A stretch of DNA of 64,000 nt from Sanghuangporus weigelae (lineage: Eukaryota > Basidiomycota > Agaricomycetes > Hymenochaetales > Hymenochaetaceae). The stretch spans positions 1,860,001 through 1,924,000 of the forward strand of contig CP137319.1 in NCBI GenBank assembly GCA_033182465.1, given 5' to 3'. Below are positions 29,300 to 42,068 of the stretch, piece by piece (position 1 is the stretch's first letter; each line of letters starts with the position of its first letter). Made by a program: the position numbers and the translations under genes. The notes below the pieces were generated by a model that did no database searches, had not been told where the DNA came from, and saw only the letters and a list, made by a program, of their open reading frames with translations.

Positions 29300-32157
29300 A
29301 TGGCGCAAGCTCTGTATGACCAGCATCCCCTGGACGATTATCTCAAAGGTAGGCTCATAAGATTATATCACTCTAATGCACACTGATGAATGACGATGCG
29401 CGTTATAAGAATCTGGGGACAGACGCGAAAGACTTCCAGGCACATTTACCGAAGAAGTAGCAGATGACGAGGGTGAAAACAGCTTGGCGACTGAAGGATG
29501 CGTGGATATTTTATCACAACTTTTATCTTCTCAGGTGCGTTATTCTCTTATCTGATCATTAAAAATGCATTCACAGATTGCTTATAAGGTATGGCGACAA
29601 TGGTCACCTACCATCCGAAGCATCTTCCTATCCCCAAGTGACGACATTGCTGAACGATTTAAATACGACCTCATCTCCTCCAACCTTCTTTCCTCTTCCG
29701 TTTCTCCTTCTCCGGTCTCCATTCACCCCCATACAGCTATCTCAACACCCAATCAAACATGGCCTGGCGAATTGAAGACATTGCAGCAAGATGCTTCAAG
29801 CAAAATCGATGGGGATCTCAAGTCTCTTTCGAGTGTTCTAGTCATTATTGGTGTAGCTGCTCTTTTCAGCCATCACCGAGTAACGGCCCTTCTGGCGTTA
29901 CTGATATCCATCTCGTTTGCCAAGGCACCAGGTATTGGGTCCGCTAGAAAATCTCATATACCTCAGATGTTTGAGGCGTTGGATGGCTTGAAGACAGCTG
30001 GTTCTGCTTGGGATGGCGCAGTTAATGATGCTATCACAATCGTTGAGCACGAGGATCGAAAGTATGCTTACTAGTTCATTCTTGCTCTTGCTGCTGCGAC
30101 TGACTCTTGTCCATAGTACTTATTATACCTCGTCATCGGCGCTGCCTTCGTCTTTGTCAGCGCTTCGCGTCGCCCTTCATTCCACTTTATTAACGACCCA
30201 ACAGCAGTGCGACAACGTTCGGCCGCTTCTGGCCGCTTTGGCGTCACCAATGGAATTGTCTCAGATGTCCGAGATGTACGCACCACCGAGCCCTCCGAAG
30301 CCACCATTCACTCTGCAAACGAGACCTACCTCGCCACGACATAAACCCGCATCTCTCCCGGAGAATAACATATCTGGTCTTTCTCAGTCACCCTCTTCCT
30401 CTTCTGAAAAGCGCCAGACATGGAACGGGTCCTATGTGAATCTAGTAGGACGTCATGCGCGAACGTCATCTTTGAGGAAGAAGGATCGGCGGCGTTCCGA
30501 CTTGTCTATTTTTCAGGGGGTACATAATGTTTCGTCTGGTGCACCAACAACGCCGCCTCGATCACCTTCGTTGATGCAAGTTTTAGAGGAAGAAAGCGCG
30601 GATGAAGATCAATCACGCGACCTTCTGTCCGACCCTTCGTCCAGTCGTCTCAGTCCACGCCGAGACAATTTTGGTACAGCCGCGCTGTCCTTACATCGGA
30701 GACGGCGTGTAAGCGGGGTCGATGCACTGGGGCTCTCGAATGCGCGATCTGCGCCGTCTTTGCGTGACTCAACTCATCTTCCTCGCACTGGAGGATCGCG
30801 ATTGACTTCAATATCGTCAACGCGCCACCCGCTTTCTGTTAATGCATTGCAATATGCTCTTCATGGAGCTCTAGCTTCGCGTCGGTATGCTTGCTCGCAC
30901 CTGCTTGCTCTTCGGTTTACGGAGGATTCGGAGGATGAAACGTATTGGGAAAATGCACGGAACGTCACCGGTCTGCTAACGTCAATTCTCGAAGATGCTG
31001 CGGCTCGTCTCAATGAGGCGCTTACTGCAGCGGATGATCTCAAGACGCGAGAAGGACAGCCTACTCCGGAGACAAGTCCCGACGGTAGCCCAGTAAAAAC
31101 GCCGGACGGCGACTTCTCCACATCAACTTTAATTTCCGTACATCATGGCAGCAGATCCAAAGCTTCATCGCACGTATCAAAACCGTCCGTTCTTTTAGAC
31201 TTGCCAAATTCTCCGCCACCCGATAACACACAATCCTTCGCGCCGGTGCCGAATGGGATCTCCCGCTTTGCTTCCCATGTGGACTCCATATCATCCTCCC
31301 TCAGCGATGCGAAAGATCGCTTGGTTGAATTTGTACAAGCTCTACGGGATGCGCATATCGCTGCAGAGCTGCAGTCCTCACAACTGGAGGCTTCAGGTGC
31401 TGTTCCGCTGGAAGAAGACATCTTAGAGACTTACGAGCGTTTACGGAAAGAGCTCGGATTTGCTCTTCGAGAATGTGAACGGGGAAAGGCAGCGCTTCTC
31501 GATGTGTTTGAAGCTCGCCGTACGCGGGATCGGCCGCAAGATGAAATAGAAGAGGCAGATGATGACGCCGAATCTTCACCTGGTCATCGCTTCCACATGC
31601 TCAGCGGCAGTTCTAAGGATTCCAACGATAGAACAGATCCGGACCCGCTCACGCCGGGGGATGGTAGCCCGATTATGCCTATGATATCATCACTCGAGGA
31701 TGCGAGCGGCGAGCGATATGTCGACGATGCCAGTCAGCATCTTCTGCTTTCTACGTCATCAGCACATCTTCCACCTCCAGGTCTCGAGCAAATTTTCGAA
31801 GGCGATGTGATTACTTCTACACCGTTCAATCGCGAACGTTCAAAACTGTCTCGAGAAGAGCGAATACGACTCATGAAGGAGAAACGCGAAAGTATGAGTG
31901 GCCGAGGCCTTGCCGCTCAGTTGGAGGCGGATGGCGGCAGCGAACTGAATCCTACAAAACTCAAGGGCTGGGGTCCCGGCACCGACGTTGTGGAGGAGCT
32001 CAAAGACGTTATTTGGAAGGTCGGCGAGCGGAGACGCAAAATGGCTCAGAAACCCACCGCTATTCCAGCACCAACTAGTATACCCATCGGATCGGCCAAT
32101 GTAAATGTTACTTCGGATGGAACAAGCGATCATGACACGAACCTACGTACAACATAG
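29300..32157 (+). CDS. Vezatin/Inp2-like myosin-binding membrane protein
   Basis: Exons are 29300-29348, 29410-29534, 29577-30061 and 30117-32157, about 899 aa with phases closing. A hydrophobic pair near residues 142-175 (SSVLVIIGVAALF, VTALLALLISISFA) predicts a membrane hairpin. The layout (short N-terminus, hairpin, long Ser/Pro-rich cytosolic part with helices such as LQYALHGALASRRYACSHLLAL and LEEDILETYERLRKELGFAL) resembles fungal vezatin/Inp2-type myosin-binding proteins, which link organelles such as peroxisomes to class V myosin. The assignment rests on layout and overall pattern, not on a decisive motif. Confidence 0.55.
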
Positions 32158-32983
32158 GTATGAATATAATTTTTTCTATCTTCGTCTATCAACGATTCAT
32201 TCCTTCGCTTTCTGTTGTCTTATTCATTATATAACGCAGTAATCGTCACTCACTCGTTCTTTCGCAATACAACTATATAAACATTATATATAATATAAAT
32301 ATAGTCGCTGTCTCTTATCTCGTCGACGGTCTCTTTTGACGATAATATAGCCTCTTGTAGTCTCATCATCATGTTGGTGGCGCCCCTTGCCTCTACTGAA
32401 TGCTACGGCATGAAGATATATTTACGCGCTGGGTTTAAATAATTTCTGTGACTCTAAGAGCCTTGTGCCACAAATGCTCTTTAGAGAGGTACCATTGCTT
32501 TCTGGAAAGTCTTCGTTTGCTGTGGCGAGGTAGTCTGCTTCCACAGTTGTTCAGTATAGTGTAGCCCTTGGTGTACAGACTTGTTATCTTAGCTCGCCAC
32601 AATTTTATAAGGCGTATTGTGCAAAGTAATCCTTTTATTTCTCACGTTCCTTGAAAAAATTCAGACGAAGATTGTTCCTCATGAGTGTCTTTTCCAAGAC
32701 TCCAGCTACAAACTTAAGCTTCATGCATACTGAGAACCAAAAGGCCTTGTCTGAGCCTTAGATTCGTGCCGCACAGGTTTCGCGGATACGTTATTAGAAT
32801 TTGATTCTTCCCTTTATCGCGCCGTCACAAGGTTATCCGGTGCAATGGTGCTACAACAGACTCTTCTCCCAACTTGGTCTTATTGCAGACCGGACGCAAA
32901 GTTGGAGAACTTGGGCTATAAAAGAGTCCCCGTCGAGCTCTACTGACCAACAAACAACCAACGTCAAACAAATAGAAACCAAG
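32158..32983. other. Intergenic region with AT-rich tract
   Basis: The first 150 bases are AT-rich (TATATATAATATAAATATAG near 32284), a likely transcript end region. The last 70 bases carry a TATA box for the next gene. No ORF is supported. Confidence 0.6.
32917..32923 (+). promoter_or_regulatory. TATA box of the small charged protein gene
   Basis: TATAAAA lies 67 bases before the ATG at 32984, with a pyrimidine/CAA-rich leader between them, the usual setting of a strongly expressed fungal gene. Confidence 0.6.
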
Positions 32984-33262
32984 ATGTCTTCGCGAAATAA
33001 CGCGAACACAAATGGCTCCGACAGTGAGTATCAATGTTATAGACATGATTTCACGGTCCACTTACCGCTTATGATGGCTATAATCCATACGACTGTGATA
33101 GGCCAGCAACATGGGTCGAGGAATCCGGAGGTTGCGAAGAAGACTGCCAACATTATCAGGCAAGCTGTAGCCGCGGAGAGGAAAGAGCCTGGGAGCGTGC
33201 TGGGGAAGGGTGGTGACAAAGACGCCAAGGGTTCCAACAATGACAAGAGCAGCGACAACTAA
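32984..33262 (+). CDS. Small charged protein, unknown (66 aa)
   Basis: Exons are 32984-33023 and 33102-33262, with a GT..AG intron of 78 bases; phase closes to 66 aa. The protein is hydrophilic, rich in Asn, Lys, Gly, Asp and Ser, with one likely helix (EVAKKTANIIRQAVAAERKE). Its size, lack of any hydrophobic core and the TATA-type promoter suggest a small, possibly stress- or development-induced, disordered protein. It loosely recalls conidiation-type (Con-6-like) small proteins, but I cannot confirm this. Confidence 0.6.
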   Translation: MSSRNNANTNGSDSEYQCYRHDFTVHLPLMMAIIHTTVIGQQHGSRNPEVAKKTANIIRQAVAAERKEPGSVLGKGGDKDAKGSNNDKSSDN

Positions 33263-34071
33263 ATAATAAATAGTTCTGCATTGTGCATTTGTACCGACGC
33301 CGACGTACGACAATTTGCCAATAATGAGTCGAGCATTATCCCACCCTATGCCACCTTCAGACGCTGTCTGCCATGTTTCCGAATTAGCAGGATGCTTCTG
33401 CGTTTTCTTTACCTAACCCGTGATGTTTGTTACCTTCCGTAAGCTATGCATCGGTCTTCCAAGGTTCTTGCTCTCACTGAGGAGCGGTACATGATGAAAT
33501 AATTGGAAAGTAAAGCGACACTTACCAGTTCAAGAAAAGTGAAGAATTTGAATCCGGCAAAAGGGTATTGTTGTCCGAATGGCGATGCAATGATGTGTCG
33601 GTGGTGGTAGGCAAATCACCAATAAATTCACTCCAACGTTCAGATGTTTCGAACTGCCGCACAATCACAAAGGAAAAGTGTCAAATTAAACGAGGCGAGG
33701 GTTTGTTAGACCTTTGAACGTGATAAAACTAGATTTGAGAGAGGGGAATAGAAGTGTCGCGGTCGCGGGCGGATTGAAGCTGAGCACTCGCTGACAAACC
33801 AAACCTTGTGATTGAATATCATATATCATGGATGCGATTGATTCGCTACGTTGACGGGATGACGTCGATCACTTGGGATGCTCGGATATGGCAGTCAGTT
33901 GATCATTGGTCAGCCCCGAAACGTACTCACACTCCATCAGTCGAAGGATTCTCCTATGTCCGGTGACCCAAGTAATTTTAATTCATTGAAACGAACAGGC
34001 TGAGATGCAACATACTACAGGCCCCTCTTCACTCTGCTTCCATAGCTCCCTTTTTCTACTACTCTCATGCA
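33263..34071. other. Intergenic region
   Basis: About 800 bases with no convincing ORF, RNA gene or repeat. Confidence 0.6.
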
Positions 34072-35099
34072 ATGCCTTCTGCATCGTTCAAAGTATCATA
34101 TCCATTCGACGGATCGAATGGCACTCACTCGGATCTGATCCTGCGCTCTGCAGATGGGGTGGAGTTTAGAGTCATGAAGGCCGTGCTAGCGGTAGCGTCG
34201 CCCGTCTTTCACGATATGACTACACTTGCAGAGCCACTCCTCGCCTCGTCAGAGGGACAGCGCAACGCATCGGCTGAAGTGTCGGAGGAGGGACTCCCCA
34301 TTGTCGTCATGTACGAATCAAATGCAATTGTTCTCGACGCGTTGCTGCGAATAATCTATCCAGTCGTTCCTCCGAAGCTAGAAGACGACAATTTGGAGCT
34401 AGTCTCAGGCATCCTACGTGCGGCGCAGAAGTACGATATGGCTGCAGTCATGCACGTAGTCGAGTACGTCCTGCGCGCGGCGGCGCATAGGAACTCTGGA
34501 GAACGATCCCTAGAGGTCTTTATCATCGCATGCGAATATCGAATGGAAGACCTCACGCGACTTGCCGTAAATGAGTTTTTAAAATGCCCAGACAGATCCG
34601 GATATTTCTCAGGCTTGGAAAGGGCTTCTGCCAGCACGGTGTTCCATTTATACGACTACAAACGGAGAGTAGCGGATGAGTTGGATATCCTATTCTCACC
34701 TCTCAAGAAATGCTTGCCTCCGCAGTTGCGATGCATCGTGCGCGATATCGAGTGTTCGGTGATGAATGTCAAACCGGCTGAAGGATGCGGGTCGATTGAG
34801 ATGGGGTATTACATGTCCAGCTGGTGGATCACTCTCCGCGAGTCGGTCCGCATCAAGATTCAGAAAGCTCCATTGTCGGAGGCTGCGATCACCATCGGCC
34901 TGATCGCGGAGGCCGTCTACAAATCAAGATGCTGCTCGGGTTGCAGAGAGAAGGTGCTTCGCCAGGTAACCCTTTTAGAAGCAACTATCAAGGGCGAAAT
35001 GCGTAGATTAGCTGCGGAGGTATGTTTATTTCCAGGACCTTTTAATTGATAGAATTGAGGAATGATTTCCTGCAGGTCAAGTTTGAACTTCCTTGGTAG
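34072..35099 (+). CDS. BTB/POZ domain protein 1
   Basis: Exon 1 is 34072-35019, the intron 35020-35075 (GT..AG), and exon 2 35076-35099 encodes only VKFELPW and the stop; 323 aa. Residues about 1-115 form the BTB fold (SDLILRSADGVEFRVMKAVL then ASPVFHDM), a dimerisation module, followed by an uncharacterised helical and Cys-containing C-terminal region (SRCCSGCREKVL). Such proteins form large families in mushrooms with unknown roles. A paralogue with the same two-exon plan lies at 42069. Confidence 0.85.
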
Positions 35100-37627
35100 C
35101 TCTGATCTCGCTACTTCTCAGCATCTTGTCGTCGGAATGCTTTGGATGATTTTTTTTCCTCCGAACTTTTCGGACTTCGAGTGTATTTCTATTTGGATCA
35201 CGTATTTTCGCAGAAACTGGATATGTATCGATTTATGACGTCTGATCTGTACATAATGTATGTAATTGTCAGTGTATGTGGAACTATTATTTTATTAATT
35301 TGCTTCTTTTAAATTGTTGGAGGATGTGCGCAGAGTTTTTCCGAGGTCGAACAAATTATGTTCCTTCATTAACCATTCCTTCAGTCTCTATCTCAGTTTC
35401 GCTTTACAGTGATATGAATATCCCGAGTTCATTTGGACATGATGCTCCAAGAAGGCGGAGAAAAAAAAGGCTAAAGCGTATATCATTGAAAGCGAAGTTG
35501 AATGATGCCGCTGGCAATGATGAAGTGGGTGTCTGCATGGGTAAATTGAAAGAGACACCATCATCAGGCGGCGTTCGTTTGCGAAGAATATCCCTATCAA
35601 GCAATCGACAAGGAAATAAGATGATACCTCTATCTAACAAATGGAAATAGTGAGCTTGCTACTTGCTAATTACATTATGTACAGACGAGAGACACTTATT
35701 GAATTAGTACTTACAAAGCCACGGATAGCGCATCTTACAATCATCCGCATTTCAAGATGTACGCAAATGTCTTACGGGCTCAGGGTACCGACTTGAAGCC
35801 CGATGTCACAGGTTTGTGAACCACTAGAACGTCTCGTGCGAGACTCATCTGTAAGAAATAAAACTGCAGGTATCAAACGCACTGAAGATGCTCATCATTT
35901 CTAGTATACCTTTGGAATAGGATGATATAGGCAATGTGATGATAACCAGCTTGCTTATTTTTTATCTGATGATCTTGCAATTCATGAAGAACTTACAACT
36001 CCTTCTCTGGTAATTGTTACAGTAAATCACGATAGCAACGAAATCATTCGCTCGCAGAAGAGTAGCAGCATGTGGTCTCCCGGGCGCGTTAGTCGATGGT
36101 TGCAGAATCGGCCATATCGAACTCATTTGCTGAGTAAACCTATGCACCACGAAAGTGTAGAGCATTCTCGACCAGCGTGAGAGTATACTGCGTCCGTAAA
36201 TATCATATACGGCATTTCATGCAAAGAAAAAAACGTACCTGGGAGTCTGGGACAATGCCAAAATGATACCAGTCAAAAGCCAATTGAGGGAGCTTGCCTT
36301 CCTTCGATGCCATAATTATCGCGCATGCTACATATCGTTTACCAGAGACAGGGGCACAGTTGAATATCGAAGCAAGGAATTGCTTGACGTATAACGCAAA
36401 TGTCGTCTAAACAGATCAATCATCAGGGATCTCGGAAAGTATTTGTCTCGCTTCGTTGATGTAAAGGCGCTCCCGTGGTAGAAATCGTAGAGCTGTCATG
36501 AGAGCAGTTGTGCCTGAAGGACTACCCAGATAAAATGATTGCGATGCCGAGGGGACGGCCCAGGAGATGGCCCAGCAGAGTATGTAGACAACATATTGTG
36601 CCGTGGCTGGACAGACCAGAGTCGGGGAGAACAGATGCGCCTAATGCGCGGGAAGGCAATGTACACAATGACGATAGCCCCAACTGTTCCATATGGATAT
36701 GGAAAACCGGCGGTGGCATCCATATAGTAGTAGGTAGCAGCGTGATAACATATTGTAGCTTTGAGTACTAGTGAAGTTTTTTTTTCCACGCTGGATGTTC
36801 CTAATTACTGTAACGATAAAAATATCTTCTTCAACTGCATCGACAGCATAGACATGATAACATTGATATTATCGCAGACTTCGTTTACTATTCCAGTCTT
36901 TGCAGATTTCAGTCCGGTTGCGGCTTCAAGTTCGACTTCTCGGACCATCTCACCACCAAACCAACTCGAGCTCGCGATGACGCGATCTACTCGTGGAGTC
37001 AGACTTCCGATTCAATATTACATCTACCGTCTTCCGATCCAAATCTTGGCCGTGCATTCTATTCTTCTGTTGTTGTTCTACCTCTAGAACAAGCGCAATC
37101 GGCTGAGTTCGTTGTCAAATTCAGCTGCTACTAGTACCATCGCCGGGACAATTAGGGAACACTTGCCCTCATTGTTATCGTCATTGGTCTTCTCAACAAT
37201 ATCGATACCTGAATTTCCTCTTCTCCAACTTCAATAAAATATTATGCAAAAAGTAGTGACACCGGTGTAAGTAAGAAAAGCGGACTCCCGAATCTATTTG
37301 AGCGCAATGCTTTTAACTAAGGATGGAGGAGAAGCAACAGCTTATCACTGAAAGCAAAACTATGGGTAATGCCGCAGGCAATGATGCGGACGGAAATGGG
37401 TGTGTCTACAAGTAACGTACAGAACGACGAATTGATGTAAGATATTCAGATTATGCTATGGAGGCCGGAAAGGGGCACGAGGTGGAAGAAGATGCAGGTA
37501 GTAGCGGTATATGGCCAGGTGGAGGCTAAAGGGTTTGATTTCGATGCTTCGCGATTTGTGTTTCTCGTGCGGTGGGTGAGATGAAAAGGAAACACAGCGA
37601 ATGATCAAATGCCAGATGTCAAAAGCC
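35100..37627. other. Long intergenic region with coding remnants
   Basis: About 2.5 kb between BTB protein 1 and HMG-CoA synthase. An open frame at 35276-35650 (+, about 124 codons, basic Lys/Arg-rich) lacks support. A protein-like membrane segment is seen on the minus strand near 36448-36645 and has its own entry. A stretch near 35475-35560 resembles one near 37345-37420, suggesting an old duplication. Confidence 0.45.
36448..36645 (-). pseudogene. Remnant of a membrane-protein gene, unknown family
   Basis: On the minus strand one frame reads a hydrophobic segment (QYVVYILCWAISWAVPSA) followed by a well-formed soluble tail (SGTTALMTALRFLPRERLYI, NEARQILSEIPDD and stop). It looks like the C-terminus of a fungal membrane protein, but upstream the frame closes quickly and no clean exon chain could be built. 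It may be a decayed gene or a gene whose other exons I failed to place. Confidence 0.3.
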
Positions 37628-39438
37628 TTACGCTACAGGAGCACGGCCGTATGTGCGTCGGTACTTGGCATCAATGTTCTCGAGGTAATAAGCACCAGGC
37701 CAGATGTTGTCTATCGAGCCTTCAGGGACGTACGAACCCGCATTATGGTTCTTCTCGCGAAGCTATCCAAGGCAAAAATGTTTTTAGATCAGTAAAGTGA
37801 ACTAAATAAACCCCGTGGAAAACACGAGGAAGGGTTTGAAGTGGAAAGACGTACTTTCAATGCTTCGACGTATTCCTGGCAGGGTACGACTTTCATGGAC
37901 GCCAATCGGTTCAAGAGGTCCATCTTCTCGCGAATCTCTGTGGTGTCACCTTTTACGCGGATGGTGTAGAATGAGGATGCACATCCGGAGCCATAGGCGA
38001 ACATGCTGATACGCTTCCCTCGGAGCTCTGAGGGTGGGACAGCAGAAATGACGGAGGCAAGGCCACCGTACAATGAGGCGGTGTACATGTTTCCGCAGCG
38101 CTTAGCGCAGTGCATGGATGGGAGGACGGCGGCTTTGTGCTGTGCACCTGCGAAAGCTATGAAGACCTTCTCGAGAGCCTTGTCAGTGAGTGATGCTACG
38201 GGCGAGACCTTGAGCAGCGCATCGGCATCAGGGACATTGACGAATTTGGGACTTGAGGGATTGGATAGGAAGTCATTGTACAACAGACGGGCGTGGCCCT
38301 TCTGGACCAGTTTCCCATACGGTGAGTGGAAGACGGGGTAGTCGACGCTGTCTAGCGAGAAGATGGCTTTCGGGTCCTCTTCTTTCTTCTCTGCACTGCC
38401 GTTCTCGCCGTTTGAAATACCGAGCCCAGTCGTACACTTGTATCGTTTCGCAGTCTTCTCGCGGAAGCGAGAGTAGGCATTGTCGAGAGCAGTGAGGTAG
38501 GTTGTGATGGAACCCGGACCGTCGACTTCTGGGTATTCCGAGTCCAGCTTCGGTTTGTAAAAGTCGTACGTGTTCGCCATATACGTGCCATGAATCGCTG
38601 TAAATCAAGCAAATCAAGGAAATAAGAACCAATTCCGTAAGCCTGAATTGGGAAGCATGCAAAAAATAATCTTACGTTCGAAGACCAATGGGGCATTCGG
38701 GCCGATAAGCATAGCACACGCGCCTGCGCCACCGACCGGGCGTGCACCACCTTCCGCATAAATTGCAATGTCGCCAGCGAAAACGATGGCATTACGTCCG
38801 TCCCAGGAGGCACTCTCAATCCAGTTGACCGCGTTGAAGAGTGCAGCTGTCGAGCCATAGCAGGCGTTCTTGGAGTCGATACCCTCAATGTCAGTGTTGC
38901 CTGCTGCAGCAAAGAGGTCCATGAGCACTGTCTTGACAGACTTGGACTTGTCAATGATCGTCTCCGTGCCGACGTCAAGACGGCCGATGGAGCATGGGTC
39001 GATATTGTACTTCTCCAGCAACGAGGACACGACTACAGCACAGGAAACATGTAAGCAAACACAACGTTTTCGAGTTCTTCCGACCCAAGGCGAGCATCGG
39101 ATAGCTTGAATGACTGCTGCTTACCGGTCAAGGCTAAGGAATTGATATCCTCGCGGTCATCTGTGCATGCCATGTACTGCTGTCCAAGACCGATGGTGTA
39201 CTTGCCCTTGGCAACACCATCGAACACTTCAAGGTCCTCCTCTGAGATGCACTGCGCGTGTGCCATGCCAATGTCAGTTTGATACGCGACTCGAAGACGA
39301 GAGAAAGCATACACGACGGGGGAAGTACATGTCCATGCCAAGGATACCGACATCCTTCGGGCGGGGACTCTCCACACCGTCTGCGACCTCGAGAGGCGAG
39401 ATAGGTGTAACGGGTTCAGAATTGGGCGCAGCAACCAT
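37628..39438 (-). CDS. ERG13: Hydroxymethylglutaryl-CoA synthase
   Basis: Exons are 39438-39313, 39251-39125, 39032-38676, 38597-37855 and 37762-37628, 495 aa with all phases closing. The enzyme condenses acetyl-CoA with acetoacetyl-CoA to HMG-CoA, the step before HMG-CoA reductase in the mevalonate/ergosterol pathway. Visible landmarks are [44 protein letters not shown], the nucleophilic Cys in [34 protein letters not shown] and the C-terminal [18 protein letters not shown]. The protein has the usual eukaryotic length and shows no defect. Confidence 0.95.
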
Positions 39439-42068
39439 GGTGTTTGAAGAAGCGGTACAACAATGAGGCCAAGAGAGGAGGATAACGAGGTTGGGGAGCT
39501 GAATGAGAGAGGGACGACGGGGATTTATATCTCCTCGAGCGAGGAGAGGAACAGAATAAATAGGGATAAAAAAAGTCGGGTATAAATTAAATTCTAACCA
39601 ACCGTTGGATCTGGCTTGTGGTACGATTCATCCCATTTTTTATTCTTTTTTCTCCGCAGATAAAATCTTGTCCTTCCCTTTATGGTGGTATACACTTTCC
39701 AAATTGGGTGATCAGCGCTTGTATATCCCGACTTCCATTCATTTTCGCCTACGACGTCTTCTGGCGCGCAAGCGATTCACCGTGAGCCCACCATCGAATC
39801 GTACGATGAGCACTACTGCAAAGTTTTACAACAACAACCAGCTCAGCTCAGCTCGCTCACTCATCCCGATGCTCTTGTCATTCCTCCCATTGTTACACAT
39901 GAAACAGATACTCTATGCCACCATTCTCCGTTCCCAACGCAGGCGGCGCTGTGTGTGTATGTAACATTTTAGCACATCCATTTCGCTGATATATCGTCAT
40001 AAAAAAGCCCCCGCGTTGGGGTGCATAATTAACTTCTCTCGCGCTTTGCCTCGTATTACATGCACATACACCCAATTGTCTCGAAGACCTACGTCGTACC
40101 TATATCAAATATATCCCCAGTGATAAGACAAGCGCTGCTGTTGCATATTTAAGTTTCTCAAAATCACCGGACTCAGGTACACGGTATTACCGGAGATCAT
40201 CAACTAAAAATTTTGTGATTTGGTATGGTATAGTATGCAAAAATGCGATACATGTTCAGTCTTGCACCGATCGTTCATGTATCATCATCATGATTTGATT
40301 CAGCTGTGGCGGCGTCTTAGATTGTAACGGACGAGAAGTACAATCGCATTTGTAATTGCCCCGTAGTGCGTGCGACATGTCAGGAGACGAAAAATCAGAC
40401 ACCCGACCGAGGAAACATGGCCGCCGCCATGCTAAACCATGAGTTGCCATCGATCCGTTGATTGGACCCACATGTCAAACACGCACAAATCCAGCAAACA
40501 AAAGGAGCAGAAACGAGCATTCAAACAAGGATACTTTGATAAATCTCGATAAATCCAGAGTTAAACGTGCCCGGCTCTAAAGTTTTGCTTCATGTTCTTC
40601 CAAGAACATTCGAAACATCCGCGATGTGCACGAGTTCACCAATGCTTCGGGACATACAGCTTGAATGAGCAATCGAGACCCAGGATGCAGAATCTCGTCC
40701 TCAACCCCGAGACCGCCGTCCAGCATCGTACATAATTCTAACGTATAACTTGCTGCAGACTTGCTTCCGGCTATCTCGCAGTAAAGTTTTCAAGAAAAAA
40801 AAATCCGATGCACGATGTAACTAACCCAGAGCAATTCCTCAATCTTATCTCGCATACTTTCACCGGAAGACCGCTCGGAGTGGCGATACCTGCGAAACTA
40901 GCTCAGCAGTTTAGATCCTGGGGATGCGGAAACAGGTACTCCATCACCCGCAGAGACCGAGCCAGCGTCGGATCAATACAGTGAGAGCCCAAGATCCAAC
41001 GGCTGAGCGCCATGCTCCCCCATCGGCGGTATTGCCAATTAATTCGTCCTCGATACTATATGCATGAACGTAGACACACACATGCCAGTTCTGGAGTGAT
41101 TTGAGATATAGTACACGATAAGACATGGGGCACTTGCACGTAACAATCGAGATCTGAGACGACTCACCACATCCCCAATAATCCGAATCTGAACCTTTGA
41201 ACGTTTACCCTGTAATTCTCGGCGAGATTTGGAGTAAAGAAGATGTGTCAAGAGATATCCAGTCATAGTATAGGCTCCCCCAATTTAACGCATGCTAATG
41301 AGCAATCCATCCGTCTTCATGCCGGTGCTGCAGTTTGATGGGATGGAGATAGCATCGTAGTTAACTTAAGGAATGATCGCGCTGTGCTGCGATAACAGTG
41401 ATGCTGTACGGTACATACACACAGCTTGCCGTGAGTGCCAAAGACTGCTTAGATATATTCGGGCACGTATGCCTACATAGGATCGGTTAGACATCTCATT
41501 TTGGGAAGCAACCGCAAACTCACCCGTCCAGGTAACTGTCGCCACCTCTGAACGAGCGCTCCCCAGAGCAAGGTGATGCACTTGGCAATCCATCCATACC
41601 AGTGGCCAAGACGGTTATACATTGAAGTGGATGATTGGCCAAAGTAAAAAAAAAACCCAGAGCATCACTGAAGTCGGCGGCCAAAGAACCAGAGGACAGA
41701 TAACCTGAAGCCATGATATTGATGATGAGCCTAATGAGATCCGGTGCTTTCACGAACGTGGCGTATTCGTGTCCATATTTCTTTCCAGAGCTTCTGGTTG
41801 TGCGTCTGTCTGTGAAGTGCGAACAGTTCTGAAGATTGATTGGAAAAGATGTTGCATCTGTCTTCGAGTTTGATTCCGAGTCCGAAAAGAAACTAGTTAC
41901 CATCACGTGGATACGGCTACTATGATGGCTTTGTCCATTGTTTAGGGATACATGTTCCCTATTATCATGTAGTAACCTAACCTCTTCGCCTGCCTGTGAC
42001 TTCCACGTAGTCGACTACCTTTGCAGCTTGTCGCCACTTACACCCCCGCATCACTACCAGCTCGTGCG
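39439..42068. other. Long intergenic region
   Basis: About 2.6 kb. Apart from the HMG-CoA synthase promoter I find no supported gene. Open frames at 39605-39964 (+) and 41520-41906 (-, about 128 codons) have no recognisable domain and no clear exon structure. No tRNA or tandem repeat was seen. Confidence 0.5.
39523..39546 (-). promoter_or_regulatory. TATA box and adjacent palindrome upstream of HMG-CoA synthase
   Basis: On the minus strand ATATAAAT (39530-39523) lies about 85 bases before the ATG. Directly upstream of it is the perfect inverted repeat CTCCTCG-AG-CGAGGAG (39531-39546), a possible dimeric factor site. The function is inferred. Confidence 0.45.

Noticed and set aside
41520-41906. 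128-codon minus-strand ORF near BTB protein 2 as a gene.
   Set aside because: No domain, a long Phe run from an A-tract, and no splice or promoter evidence; left as intergenic.
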